NCBI RefSeq assembly: GCF_015865035.1
Contig: NZ_JADZGI010000001.1
Coordinates: 1,922,001 to 1,986,000, forward strand
Direction: 5' to 3'
DNA: 64,000 nt
Source of the DNA: Novosphingobium aureum
GTDB lineage: Bacteria; Pseudomonadota; Alphaproteobacteria; Sphingomonadales; Sphingomonadaceae
The stretch's first letter is position 1, and every line of letters starts with the position of its first letter. The translations under genes were made by a program, and so were the position numbers. Under the pieces are notes generated by a model. It saw only the letters and a list, made by a program, of their open reading frames with translations, searched no databases and was not told the origin of the DNA. Shown in pieces: positions 44,028 through 52,888 of this stretch.

Positions 44028-45221
44028 ATGGGGGCTGCTTTCTTGCGCGATATGGACTGGCTGGGTGCCGAAAGGGCGCGCGGGTACCTGTGGGTGCTGG
44101 CCGTCCTGAACATCGCCATGCTCGCGATCCTGCTTACGACCTCGCATGGCGGGGTGGACGCCAACGGTTTTCTCATCGGCACCGACTTTATCAGTTTCTG
44201 GACCAGCGGGCAGATGCTGCACTCTGCGGGCAATCCTTATGACGGCGCCGCGCATATCGCCGCCCAGCGCGCCCTGCACGCATCGCCCGGCGCCTATACC
44301 GCGTTCTTCTACCCGCCCTCGTTCCTGCCGTTCTGCTGGCCGCTCGGCTGGCTCGGATACTTTCCGGCGCTGGGTCTCTGGCTGATTGCGACAGGCGCGC
44401 TCTTCGTCGCGGCACTGCGTGGGTGGTGGCGCGAGGCGGAGGCAGGTATTCCGTTCTGGCTCGCGCTCGCGGCTTATCCGGCCATGGCGATCGTGATCAC
44501 GCACGGGCAGACTTCGTGGCTGGTTGGCGGACTGCTCGGGATCGGGCTGCTCAATGCGCGCACGAGGCCGGTCCTCGCGGGTATCTGCCTCGGCCTTGCC
44601 ACCGTCAAGCCGCAGTTCGGCGTGCTCGTGCCGCTCGCGCTGCTCGCCTCGCGCGAGTGGAAGGTGGTGTTCGTCGCTGCGGGCACCGCCGTCGTGCTCG
44701 CGGCCTTGAGCGCACTCGCCTTCGGACCGCAGGTCTGGCCCGACTGGCTGGCGGCGAGCGGGCGGGCACAGGAAGCGATGCGCGAGGGCGCGGTTGACTT
44801 CGGCAAGATGGTGAGCGTGTTCGCGGCGCTGCGCCTCGTCGGCATCGGTGCAACACTGGCCTATGCCGTACAGGCAGTGGCAGGTCTTGCCGTTGCGGCG
44901 CTGACGCTCGGGGCAGCGTGGAAGCGGCGCTGGAATTCCGGGTTGGCGAGCCTTGTCCTGGCAGGCGCGCCGCTGGTGACGCCTTTCGTGCTCGATTACG
45001 ACATGGTCCTCGTTGCCTTCCCGCTGCTGTGGCTCGCGGGCGAGGGTTTGCGGCTCGGTTTCGCGCCCTACGAAAAGCTGGTCCTGCTCGTGACCTTCGC
45101 CGCGACCGCTTTTGCGCGGCCGCTGGCGATGCATGCTGGCCTGCCGATCATGCCGCTGGTGCTCGTCGCCTTCTTCGCGTTAGTCTGGCGACGGGCAACC
45201 CGCGGCTCACGCGCGCATTAG
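44028..45221 (+). CDS. GT87 (DUF2029) family membrane glycosyltransferase
   Basis: This 397-residue integral membrane protein has about ten hydrophobic segments and belongs to the GT-C fold GT87 family (polyprenol-phosphate-mannose-type donors in characterised relatives). Family features are the loop DFISFWTSGQM near residue 52, GNPYDGAAH near 69, FFYPPSFLPFCWPLG near 90 and ATVKPQFGVLVPLAL near 195. The start at 44028 has AGGAGG just upstream with a short spacer; 44007 and 44052 are alternatives. The acceptor glycan is unknown. Confidence 0.85.
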   Translation: MGAAFLRDMDWLGAERARGYLWVLAVLNIAMLAILLTTSHGGVDANGFLIGTDFISFWTSGQMLHSAGNPYDGAAHIAAQRALHASPGAYTAFFYPPSFLPFCWPLGWLGYFPALGLWLIATGALFVAALRGWWREAEAGIPFWLALAAYPAMAIVITHGQTSWLVGGLLGIGLLNARTRPVLAGICLGLATVKPQFGVLVPLALLASREWKVVFVAAGTAVVLAALSALAFGPQVWPDWLAASGRAQEAMREGAVDFGKMVSVFAALRLVGIGATLAYAVQAVAGLAVAALTLGAAWKRRWNSGLASLVLAGAPLVTPFVLDYDMVLVAFPLLWLAGEGLRLGFAPYEKLVLLVTFAATAFARPLAMHAGLPIMPLVLVAFFALVWRRATRGSRAH

Positions 45222-45268
45222 GACGGGTGACGCCGACAAGTCCCGATCATGACAGGAAGACATATCCC

Positions 45269-45988
45269 GTGCCCCAACGCCGCAGTGCCCAGTCCCGCAA
45301 CATCGCGCTCCTGATCGATGCCGACAATGCCTCGCCCGCGAACCTCGAGAGCGCGCTGACGATTCTTGGCGATCTCGGCAATGTCAATATCCGGCGGGTC
45401 TACGGGAACTGGAGCAAGCAGGGGCTGAAGGGCTGGGCAGGCCTCGTCCACCGCTACGCGCTCGAGCCGCAGCAGCAGTTCGACCTGACCAAGGGCAAGA
45501 ACGCGACCGACATGAAGATGACGATCGACGCCATGGACCTGCTCTACGGGGGGCATGTCGACGGTTTTGGTCTGATGACCAGCGACAGCGACTTCATGCC
45601 GCTCGCCATTCGCATCCGCCAGAACGGTACCCCGGTCTACGGCTTCGGCACCGCGCGCACGCCTGAGGCATTCCGCGAGGCCTGCACCCGGTTCATCGAT
45701 CTTGGCGCCATGGCCGCCGAGCAGGAGCGCGAGCCCGATGCGCCTGCGCCTTCCAAGCCTGCGGTCGATGAAAGCCTCGTCGAACTCCTCGGGGATGCCT
45801 GGAAGGCGAGCAAGCGCGACGACGACGGGTTCGCCAGCCTGTCCGAGGTCGGTCAGCGCGCCGCCAACCGCTCCAGCTTCGATGCGCGCAGCTATGGCTT
45901 CTCGCGTTTATCCGAACTCGTGCAGAGCCTGCCCCAGTTTGCGAGCGAGAAGCGTGAGAGCGGACTTTTCGTGAAGCGTCTGCGCTAG
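45269..45988 (+). CDS. NYN domain protein with C-terminal OST-HTH/LOTUS domain
   Basis: This 239-residue protein starts at GTG (45269), with GGAAGA about 9 nt upstream. The N-terminal NYN (LabA/DUF88) domain of the PIN-like nuclease fold has acidic residues in LLIDADNAS, then GLMTSDSDFMPLAIRIRQ near residue 100. The C-terminal ~70 residues (FASLSEVGQRAANR, then SYGFSRLSELVQSLPQF) match an OST-HTH/LOTUS domain, a likely RNA-binding module. An RNA-processing role follows from the domain pair but is not demonstrated. It follows the GT87 gene by 47 bp. Confidence 0.9.
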   Translation: MPQRRSAQSRNIALLIDADNASPANLESALTILGDLGNVNIRRVYGNWSKQGLKGWAGLVHRYALEPQQQFDLTKGKNATDMKMTIDAMDLLYGGHVDGFGLMTSDSDFMPLAIRIRQNGTPVYGFGTARTPEAFREACTRFIDLGAMAAEQEREPDAPAPSKPAVDESLVELLGDAWKASKRDDDGFASLSEVGQRAANRSSFDARSYGFSRLSELVQSLPQFASEKRESGLFVKRLR

Positions 45989-46004
45989 GCGGCGAAGGCC
46001 GCCC

Positions 46005-46811
46005 CTATTGCGCAGCAGGCACCGCTTCTTCACCGGCCTCGATCAGCCCGGCGAGGTTCTCGCGCATCGCCGCAGCCGTGTCGGGATCGGTCTTGCCTAC
46101 GTGCTCGATCATGGCGTTGAGCACGAGCGGCACGACCTGCGCAGACGCTTCGGGCGAGACGTAGTTCGCCCACTTGCGGTCGATCTCAATCTTGGCGGGA
46201 TTGAGCGCCTTGAAATTGATGCCGGCCTCGGTGGCGTAGAATTCTTCCATGTAGCGCAGGTCCGCGCCATCCATCTGCAACGAGGTCTGCAGGGCTGACG
46301 AGCGTACGTCGGAAAGTATGGCATCGCTCGTGACCTGCTCGGTCTTGATCAGGTCGCGCGCGGTGGTGCGCATCCTGGCGTTCTTGCCATAGGTCTCGAG
46401 GAAGCGCTGAAACTGCGGCGAGGTCACGAATGCCGTGGCTTCGCGGGCGTGCGGCTCGCTCAGCTTGTCGCGATAGAGCGCTTCGAGGTCAGCACGGTAG
46501 AGCGGTGTCGTGTGCGCGATCTCGCTCTGGATCAGCGGTGTCATCGCGCTGCGGAAGGATTGCAGCATGCCGGGAAACTCGGTTTCCATTTCGGCCATGT
46601 CGGGGTCTTGCGCAAACTGCTCCATCATCGCGTCGAGCAGGCGCTTCGACGATGCCTGCATCTGCTCTTCGTTGGCGATGGCCACTGCAAGGTCGTGCCA
46701 TGCTCCGGTCGTTGCAGCCGTGCTGCTGGGCGTGGTCTCGACTGCCGCCGCGGGCAGGGCGGTGAGCGCACCGAGCGCCAGCAGCAGGGCGCCGCCAAGA
46801 AGCTTACGCAT
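46005..46811 (-). CDS. DUF2059 family exported protein
   Basis: This 268-residue protein has a signal peptide (LLGGALLLALGALTALPAAA). A helical DUF2059 domain near residues 110-170 has the pattern ATAFVTSPQFQRFLETYGK. Function of DUF2059 is unknown; it is thought to be periplasmic. The start at 46811 overlaps the parE stop by 8 bp, so it is likely translated from the parE mRNA. Its end faces the NYN gene at 16 bp distance. Confidence 0.85.
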   Translation of the reverse strand: MRKLLGGALLLALGALTALPAAAVETTPSSTAATTGAWHDLAVAIANEEQMQASSKRLLDAMMEQFAQDPDMAEMETEFPGMLQSFRSAMTPLIQSEIAHTTPLYRADLEALYRDKLSEPHAREATAFVTSPQFQRFLETYGKNARMRTTARDLIKTEQVTSDAILSDVRSSALQTSLQMDGADLRYMEEFYATEAGINFKALNPAKIEIDRKWANYVSPEASAQVVPLVLNAMIEHVGKTDPDTAAAMRENLAGLIEAGEEAVPAAQ

Positions 46812-48813
46812 CGATGAGATCGCGATCGAGGTCGCCGGCGCGGTTCTGGATGAAGTGGAAGCGGTGTTCCGGATTGCGGCCCATGAGGCGGTCGACGAGG
46901 TCCTTCACCGCGGCACGGTCTTCGTACTCGGGCGGCAGCGTGATGCGGATGAGCGAGCGGCTGGCGGGCGCCATCGTGGTCTCGCGCAATTGCTGCGGGT
47001 TCATCTCGCCAAGGCCCTTGAAGCGGCCAACCTCGACCTTCTTGTTCTTGAACTGGGTCTTCTCCAGCTCGGCGCGGTGCGCATCGTCGCGTGCATAGGC
47101 CGAAGTCGAGCCCGCAGTCAGGCGATAGAGCGGCGGCTGCGCGAGGTAGAGGTGGCCCTTGCGCACGATGTCGGGCATCTCCTGGAAGAAGAAGGTCATC
47201 AGCAGCGTCGCGATATGGGCACCGTCGACGTCGGCATCGGTCATGATGATGATGCGGTCGTAGCGCAGATTGTCGGCGTTGCAGTCCTTGCGCACGCCGC
47301 AGCCGAGTGCGAGCATCAGGTCCGCGATTTCCTGATTGGCGCGGATCTTGTCGGCGCTGGCCGACGCGACGTTGAGGATCTTGCCGCGGATCGGCAGGAT
47401 CGCCTGGGTCTTGCGGTCGCGCGCCTGCTTGGCCGAGCCGCCTGCGCTGTCGCCCTCGACGATGAACAGTTCGGTCTCGCCTTCCCCTTCGCCCGAACAG
47501 TCGGTGAGCTTGCCGGGCAGGCGCACCTTCTTGGCATTGGTCGCGGTCTTGCGCTTGACCTCGCGTTCGGCCTTGCGGCGCAGGCGATCCTCGACCCGCT
47601 CGATCACGGCGCCCAGCAGCGCCTTGCCGCGGTCGAGGTTGTGGGTGAGGAAGTGGTCGAAGTGATCGCGCACCGCGTTCTCGACCAGACGCGCCGCTTC
47701 GGGGCTGGTGAGGCGGTCCTTGGTCTGGCTCTGGAACTGGGGATCGCGGATGAAGACCGAGAGCATGATCTCCGAGCCGGTCACCACGTCGTCGGGCGTG
47801 ATGTCCTTGGCCTTCTTCTTTTCGCCGACCAGCTCGGCAAAGGCGCGGATGCCCTTGGTCAGCGCGGCGCGCAGACCCTGCTCGTGCGTGCCGCCATCGG
47901 GCGTCGGGATCGTGTTGCAGTACCAGGAATAGGCGCCGTCCGAATAGAGCGGCCAGGCGATGGCCCATTCGACCCGGCCCTGTTCGAGGCCCTCCTCGTT
48001 GGCCGGAAAGTCCTGCGAACCCGAGAAGGCCTCGACGGTAACGCATTCGCGTCCCTTGACCTGTTCGGCAAGGTGATCGGCAAGGCCGCCGGGGAACTGA
48101 AAGGTGGCCTCGGCCGGGATTTCCTCGGTCGCGAGCGAGGGCGAGCACTTCCAGCGGATTTCCACGCCTGCGAAGAGATAGGCCTTGGAGCGAACCAGCT
48201 TGAACAGGCGCGCGGGCTTGAACTTCTGCTCGCCGAAGATTTCGGTGTCGGGGGTGAAGGTGACAGAGGTGCCGCGCCGGTTCGGCGCCGCGCCGACCTT
48301 CTGGATCGGTCCGAGTGTCTGGCCCTTGGAAAACTCCTGTGCGTAGAGTTCCTTGTTGCGGGCAACCTCGACGCGGGTCTTGGTCGAGAGCGCGTTGACT
48401 ACCGAGATGCCGACGCCGTGCAGGCCGCCCGAGGTGGCATAGGCCTTGCCCGAGAACTTGCCGCCCGAGTGCAGCGTCGAGAGGATTACCTCGAGCGCGG
48501 ACTTGCCAGGATACTTGGGGTGCTCGTCGACCGGGATGCCGCGCCCGTTGTCAGTGATCGTGATGCGGCCTGCCGTACCCGGCTCTTCCTCGAGCGTGAC
48601 CTCGATACGGTTGGCGTGACCGGCGACCGCCTCGTCCATCGCATTGTCGAGCACTTCGGCGACGAGATGGTGCAAGGCACGCTCGTCGGTGCCGCCGATG
48701 TACATGCCGGGGCGCCGGCGGACCGGTTCCAGCCCTTCGAGGACCTCGATCGCGGAACCGTCATAGGCTTCGCCGGTGGATTTGGGGATTTCGTCGAACA
48801 GGTCATCGGACAT
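46804..48813 (-). CDS. parE: DNA topoisomerase IV subunit B
   Basis: ParE is the ATPase subunit of topoisomerase IV, which decatenates daughter chromosomes. The 669-residue protein has RRRPGMYIGGTDERALHHLV near residue 35, EVLDNAMDEA near 55, TDNGRGIPV near 85 and TSGGLHGVGISVVNALS near 130 for ATP binding. A Toprim domain follows with FIVEGDSAGGSAKQARDRKT near 455, and IMTDADVDGAHI near 535. ParE rather than GyrB is indicated by its length without the GyrB C-terminal insertion and by KYPGKSALEV. Start ATG at 48813. Confidence 0.95.
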   Translation of the reverse strand: MSDDLFDEIPKSTGEAYDGSAIEVLEGLEPVRRRPGMYIGGTDERALHHLVAEVLDNAMDEAVAGHANRIEVTLEEEPGTAGRITITDNGRGIPVDEHPKYPGKSALEVILSTLHSGGKFSGKAYATSGGLHGVGISVVNALSTKTRVEVARNKELYAQEFSKGQTLGPIQKVGAAPNRRGTSVTFTPDTEIFGEQKFKPARLFKLVRSKAYLFAGVEIRWKCSPSLATEEIPAEATFQFPGGLADHLAEQVKGRECVTVEAFSGSQDFPANEEGLEQGRVEWAIAWPLYSDGAYSWYCNTIPTPDGGTHEQGLRAALTKGIRAFAELVGEKKKAKDITPDDVVTGSEIMLSVFIRDPQFQSQTKDRLTSPEAARLVENAVRDHFDHFLTHNLDRGKALLGAVIERVEDRLRRKAEREVKRKTATNAKKVRLPGKLTDCSGEGEGETELFIVEGDSAGGSAKQARDRKTQAILPIRGKILNVASASADKIRANQEIADLMLALGCGVRKDCNADNLRYDRIIIMTDADVDGAHIATLLMTFFFQEMPDIVRKGHLYLAQPPLYRLTAGSTSAYARDDAHRAELEKTQFKNKKVEVGRFKGLGEMNPQQLRETTMAPASRSLIRITLPPEYEDRAAVKDLVDRLMGRNPEHRFHFIQNRAGDLDRDLIDA

Positions 48814-48929
48814 GGGCGCGACTATAAGCCGCTCGGAATCGCGCTAGCAAGCGGGAAAGCCCGCTTGTCCGCAACTAGGCGAAATCCGCCTCCCCGAGCC
48901 ACTTGCGGCACGAGGAGGCCCGGGCAGAC

Positions 48930-50102
48930 TTACTTGGCGAACCGCGTCGGGGCTGCGTCCACCACGCGTACTGCCCCGGCGTCGACCTGACGCACCTCCA
49001 GAGCGCGCTCGACCACGCCGCCGCGGGTGAAGCGGAAGGCGCCGTCAAGACCGAGGAAACCGTCGGGCGAGGTCAGCTTCGCGCCGGGGAAGGGGGCGCC
49101 TTCCTTCCAGTCGCGCGCGACGCGCAGCGTCAGCAGCACCGCGTCGTAGCCCAGCGTGGCGATGCGGAAGGGCTGGTTGCCGAAGCGGCCCTTGTAGCTG
49201 GTGGAGAATTGCTTGAAGTTCTGGTCGGTCACCGTCGAGAACCAGGCGCCTTGCAGCGCGGGCGTGGCGCTCAGCTGCTTTTCACCGCCCCACAGCTCGG
49301 TGCCGAGAAAGCGGACGTTGACCGGGTCGCCTTCGGCCTTGAAGGCGCTCGCTGCGCGTGCCGAGAGCGAGCCGCTGTCGGCGATGAGCAGCGCGGCATA
49401 GCCGCTCTTCGACTTGATACGCTTGGCAGCGGCGGTGATCGAGGCCGCCGAACGGTCGTAAGGTTCCATGGCGATGACCGCGCCGCCACTGTCGCGCACC
49501 GACTGCATCAGTGCGGAGCTGGTGCGCTCGCCGTAGTCGCCGCGCGGGACGAGCGCGGCGAAAGTCGCGATGCCTTGGCTGCGTGCGAAGGCGACGGTGC
49601 GCGCGACCGACTGCCCGGGCAGGTTGCCCATGACGAAGACGTTCTTGCCGGCGGCCTTCTCGTCGTTCGAGAAGGAGATCAGCGGAACCTGCGCGCGCGA
49701 AGCGACGGCATTGACGGCGGAGATGTTGTCCGAGAGCAATGGGCCCAGGATCAGGCGGTTGCCGTCGGCGAGTGCGCGGCTCGCGGCTGCGCCCGCATCG
49801 CCAGCCGTGTCGTAAGTCGTGATGCGCAGGTTCGCCGCGTTGGTGTCGAGCAATGCCATCGTCGCGGCATTGGCAATCGACTGGCCGACTGCGCCGTTCT
49901 CGCCGGAAGTCGGCACCAGCAGCGCGATGCGGTGATGCGCGGTGTCGGTCGGGATCACGCTGGGTGCGGGCTCGGGGCGGGGAGCCTCTACCGGGGGAAC
50001 GCTGGTCTTGGGAACGACCGCGCAGCCGGCGAGGGCTGCCATCGATGCCACGGCAAGCAGATTGCGCCGATTGATCCGTGAATTGAGGCGCTTGTCGAAC
50101 AT
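48930..50102 (-). CDS. penicillin-binding protein activator, LpoA-like lipoprotein
   Basis: This 390-residue protein has a lipoprotein signal (ASMAALAGC). A short proline-rich linker follows, then a periplasmic-binding-protein fold of the LpoA C-terminal type: HRIALLVPTSGENGAVGQSI near residue 57, DAGAAASRALADGNRLILGP near 100 and PFRIATLGYDAVLLTLRVA near 325. LpoA activates PBP1A from the outer membrane. The N-terminal TPR domain of enterobacterial LpoA is missing, as is usual in alphaproteobacteria. The gene is divergent from rsmI, and yraN follows rsmI, the same neighbourhood as in E. coli. Confidence 0.85.
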   Translation of the reverse strand: MFDKRLNSRINRRNLLAVASMAALAGCAVVPKTSVPPVEAPRPEPAPSVIPTDTAHHRIALLVPTSGENGAVGQSIANAATMALLDTNAANLRITTYDTAGDAGAAASRALADGNRLILGPLLSDNISAVNAVASRAQVPLISFSNDEKAAGKNVFVMGNLPGQSVARTVAFARSQGIATFAALVPRGDYGERTSSALMQSVRDSGGAVIAMEPYDRSAASITAAAKRIKSKSGYAALLIADSGSLSARAASAFKAEGDPVNVRFLGTELWGGEKQLSATPALQGAWFSTVTDQNFKQFSTSYKGRFGNQPFRIATLGYDAVLLTLRVARDWKEGAPFPGAKLTSPDGFLGLDGAFRFTRGGVVERALEVRQVDAGAVRVVDAAPTRFAK

Positions 50103-50142
50103 TGCTTGCCGCTCCCGTGGTCCTTGGGCATTGAGTCTCTCG

Positions 50143-50979
50143 ATGGAACAGACTCTTGCGCCCGGCCTCTATATAGTCGCAACCCCTATTGGCAACCTGG
50201 GCGACATCACCTTGCGCGCAATCGATACGCTCAAGGGGTGCGACGTGGTTGCCTGCGAGGATACCCGCGTCACCGGAAAGCTCATGAACCACCTGGGTTC
50301 CCGCAAGAAGCTGGTGCGCTATGACGATCACGCGAGTGACGACGTGCGCGAACGCCTGCTCGAGATGATGCGCAGCCAGCCGGTCGCGCTGGTTAGCGAT
50401 GCGGGAACGCCGCTGATCTCCGACCCCGGCTATCGGCTCGTGCGCGACGCGCGCGAGCGCGGGATCGCGGTGACCAGCATGCCCGGGCCCAATGCCGCGG
50501 TCGTGGCGATGACGCTCTCGGGCCTGCCCAACGACCGGTTCCTCTTCGCGGGGTTCTTGCCCAACAAGGCCAAGGCTCGCGAGGAGACGCTACAGGAACT
50601 GGCGAGCTTGCGCGCCACGCTGATCTTCTACGAAACGGCGCCGAGGCTCGATGCGTCCTTGAGTGCGATCGCAGCAGTCTTGCCGGGACGCGAGGTCAGC
50701 GTCGCACGCGAGATCACCAAGAAATTCGAGGAATGCCGGACCGGCGATCCGCTGGAAATTGCGCAGCATTATGCGCAAAATCCGCCCAAGGGCGAGATCG
50801 TGCTGCTGGTCGCACCCCCCGGTGACGAGGGGCGCGCCACGCTCGACGAGGTCGACATCGATGCGCTGCTGCGCGCGGAACTCGCCCTTGCCAAGCCCTC
50901 GCAGGCAGCCGGGAAGGTCGCCAAGGCGACCGGGCTCGACCGCAAGGAACTCTACGCAAGAGCCATGGAGCTCAAATAG
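50143..50979 (+). CDS. rsmI: 16S rRNA (cytidine-2'-O)-methyltransferase
   Basis: RsmI methylates the 2'-O of C1402 in 16S rRNA. The 278-residue protein has the tetrapyrrole-methylase fold: LYIVATPIGNLGDITLRA near residue 9, EDTRVTGKLMNHL near 38, ALVSDAGTPLISDPGYRLV near 83 and VAREITKKFEE near 187. I place the start at 50143 (MEQTLAPGLYI); the in-frame ATG at 49942 would run through the divergent gene. The intergenic space to the LpoA-like gene is 40 bp. Confidence 0.96.
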   Translation: MEQTLAPGLYIVATPIGNLGDITLRAIDTLKGCDVVACEDTRVTGKLMNHLGSRKKLVRYDDHASDDVRERLLEMMRSQPVALVSDAGTPLISDPGYRLVRDARERGIAVTSMPGPNAAVVAMTLSGLPNDRFLFAGFLPNKAKAREETLQELASLRATLIFYETAPRLDASLSAIAAVLPGREVSVAREITKKFEECRTGDPLEIAQHYAQNPPKGEIVLLVAPPGDEGRATLDEVDIDALLRAELALAKPSQAAGKVAKATGLDRKELYARAMELK

Positions 50980-51027
50980 CGCCCGCCGCTCTGTGCGGGT
51001 GCCCGAAGTTCGCTGGGGGGCGAGACG

Positions 51028-51408
51028 ATGGGGGCAGGTGAACGAAGAGGCGAACGGCGCGCGCGTGCCGAGCGCGAGGGACGCCGGGCGGAGTTGCTGG
51101 CGGCCTGGTACATGCGGCTGCAGGGCTGGAGCGTGCTCGAGAAGCGCATGAAGACCGCGCGCGGCGAGATCGATCTCGTGCTGCGCCGGGGGCACACGCT
51201 CTGCCTGCTCGAGGTGAAATGGCGCGCGCAAGAGCAGGACCGCGACACGGCAATAGATGGCTGGCGGCTGCGCCGTGTGGCCGATGCGGCCCCACTTGCA
51301 GCGGCGCGCCATGCAAGGCCCGGTGACAGCGTGAGGATCGACGTCCTGCTGCTGTCACCGGGATGCTGGCCAAGACACCTCGTCAATGCCTGGATGCCCT
51401 GCGACTGA
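51028..51408 (+). CDS. yraN: UPF0102 family protein YraN
   Basis: This 126-residue protein of the UPF0102 family has a restriction-endonuclease-like fold: RAELLAAWYMRLQGWSVLEKR near residue 20, ARGEIDLVLRR near 45 and LCLLEVKWRA near 60, giving the E...D...ExK pattern of the nuclease core. It has no demonstrated activity. It follows rsmI by 48 bp, the usual order. The basic N-terminus (RRGERRARAEREGRR) is not part of the conserved domain. Confidence 0.9.
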   Translation: MGAGERRGERRARAEREGRRAELLAAWYMRLQGWSVLEKRMKTARGEIDLVLRRGHTLCLLEVKWRAQEQDRDTAIDGWRLRRVADAAPLAAARHARPGDSVRIDVLLLSPGCWPRHLVNAWMPCD

Positions 51409-51504
51409 AGCCGGAGAGAGGCGGCAATGGTCGGGGGGTGTTTCAGGGCGAGGATCGAGCGGGTGTCGCGACCGGCAGGGGGCTCGTGTGGCAGGAGCGT
51501 CGGC

Positions 51505-51741
51505 TCAGAACTGGAAAGAGGGGCCCTCGTGGTGATCGCCTTCGTGCTTTTCGCCTTCGTGATGCTCGCCCTTTTCGTGCTCGCCTTCGTGGTGTTCGCC
51601 GTCCTCGTGATGCTCGCCCGACTTCTCCTCGTGATGCTCGTCGCTGGGATGGTGGTCGGGCTCGGCAATTGCCGGGGCCGCAAATAGCGCAGCGGCGAGG
51701 ATGATCGTCGCAGGGGTCCAGGCGGCGGTGCGGGTCTTCAT
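51505..51741 (-). CDS. histidine-rich exported protein
   Basis: This 78-residue protein starts MKTRTAAWTPATIILAAALF and has a signal peptide cleaved near AIAEP. The mature ~50 residues are almost entirely His, Glu, Gly, Lys and Asp in HHEGE(H)-type repeats: GEHHEDGEHHEG, then GEHHEGEKHEGDHHEG. The protein ends in aromatic PSFQF. Such sequences bind Zn, Cu or Ni in the periplasm or outside the cell. It is alone on the minus strand between yraN and gshB. The composition, signal peptide and ATG support a real gene; metal buffering is inferred from composition only. Confidence 0.75.
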   Translation of the reverse strand: MKTRTAAWTPATIILAAALFAAPAIAEPDHHPSDEHHEEKSGEHHEDGEHHEGEHEKGEHHEGEKHEGDHHEGPSFQF

Positions 51742-51856
51742 TTCGGGGGTCTCCTGTGCTGGTCACCGGTGGTGCGGACAGAAAACTATTCGCACCGCAC
51801 CCAGATTCGGATTAAGCCGCCCCCCGGTAGGAACCCCCAGAACCGGAAAATCTATC

Positions 51857-52849
51857 ATGAGCTTACGTATCGCCGTCCAGATGGACCCCCTCGAGAGCGT
51901 CAAGATCGCGGGCGACTCCTCGTTCGCCCTGATGCTCTCCGCGCAGGCGCGGGGGCACGAGCTGTTCCACTACGACGTGCGCACGCTCGCCTACGACACC
52001 AACGAGGGGGCGGGCGGGCGCCTGACCTGCTGGGGCGCGCCGGTCACCGTGCAGCGCGTCGAGGGCAACCACTTCACCCGCGGCGAGTACCGCCTGATCG
52101 ATCTCGTCGCCGACATCGACGTCGTGCTGATGCGTCAGGACCCGCCGTTCGACCTCGGCTACATCACCGCGACGCACCTGCTCGAGCGGCTGGAGGGCCA
52201 GACGCTGGTCGTCAACGATCCCGCCTCAGTGCGCAATGCACCCGAGAAGGTCTTCGTGCTCGATTATGCGCGTTTCATGCCCCCTACCTTCATCGCGCGC
52301 GGGATCGACGACGTGCGCCGCTTCCAGAAGCGCGTGATCGATAGCGGCTTGCCCGGCGATCTCGTGGTCAAGCCGCTCCACGGCAATGGCGGCAAGGCGA
52401 TCTTCTCGGTTCCTGCCGACGGCACCAACCTCGGCGCGCTGGTCGAGATGTTCCAGAACGCATGGGTCGAGCCGTTCATGGTCCAGCCCTTCCTCCCCGA
52501 CGTCACCAAGGGCGACAAGCGCATCGTGCTCGTCGACGGCGTTGTCGCGGGCGCGATCAACCGCAAGCCGGGCGAGGGCGAATTTCGCTCCAACCTCGCG
52601 GTCGGCGGTTATGCCGAACCGTGCGGCCTGACGGTCGAGGAAGAGGAGATCTGCGCAGCGATGGGTCCGGAACTCAAGGCGCGGGGGCTCGTTTTCGTCG
52701 GTATCGACGTGATCGGCGGAAAATGGCTTACAGAAATCAACGTGACCTCTCCCACGGGCATCGTGGCGATCGACAAGTTCAACGGCACCGATACCGGGGC
52801 GATGATCTGGGACGCCATCGAGGCACGTCACGCGGCGATGAAGCGCTGA
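51857..52849 (+). CDS. gshB: glutathione synthetase
   Basis: GshB joins gamma-glutamylcysteine and glycine using ATP. The 330-residue ATP-grasp enzyme starts MSLRIAVQMDPLESVKIAGD. Conserved parts are VLMRQDPPFDLGYITATHLL near residue 92, VVNDPASVRNAPEKVF near 115, VVKPLHGNGGKAIF near 173, and GDKRIVLVDG near 220, with TEINVTSPTGI near 295. The start at 51857 fits the family; an upstream frame from 51701 overlaps the divergent gene. dedA follows by 39 bp. Confidence 0.97.
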   Translation: MSLRIAVQMDPLESVKIAGDSSFALMLSAQARGHELFHYDVRTLAYDTNEGAGGRLTCWGAPVTVQRVEGNHFTRGEYRLIDLVADIDVVLMRQDPPFDLGYITATHLLERLEGQTLVVNDPASVRNAPEKVFVLDYARFMPPTFIARGIDDVRRFQKRVIDSGLPGDLVVKPLHGNGGKAIFSVPADGTNLGALVEMFQNAWVEPFMVQPFLPDVTKGDKRIVLVDGVVAGAINRKPGEGEFRSNLAVGGYAEPCGLTVEEEEICAAMGPELKARGLVFVGIDVIGGKWLTEINVTSPTGIVAIDKFNGTDTGAMIWDAIEARHAAMKR

Positions 52850-52888
52850 TCGCAGCCGCCCGCGCCATACCAGCGGGCGCTGTAGCGC

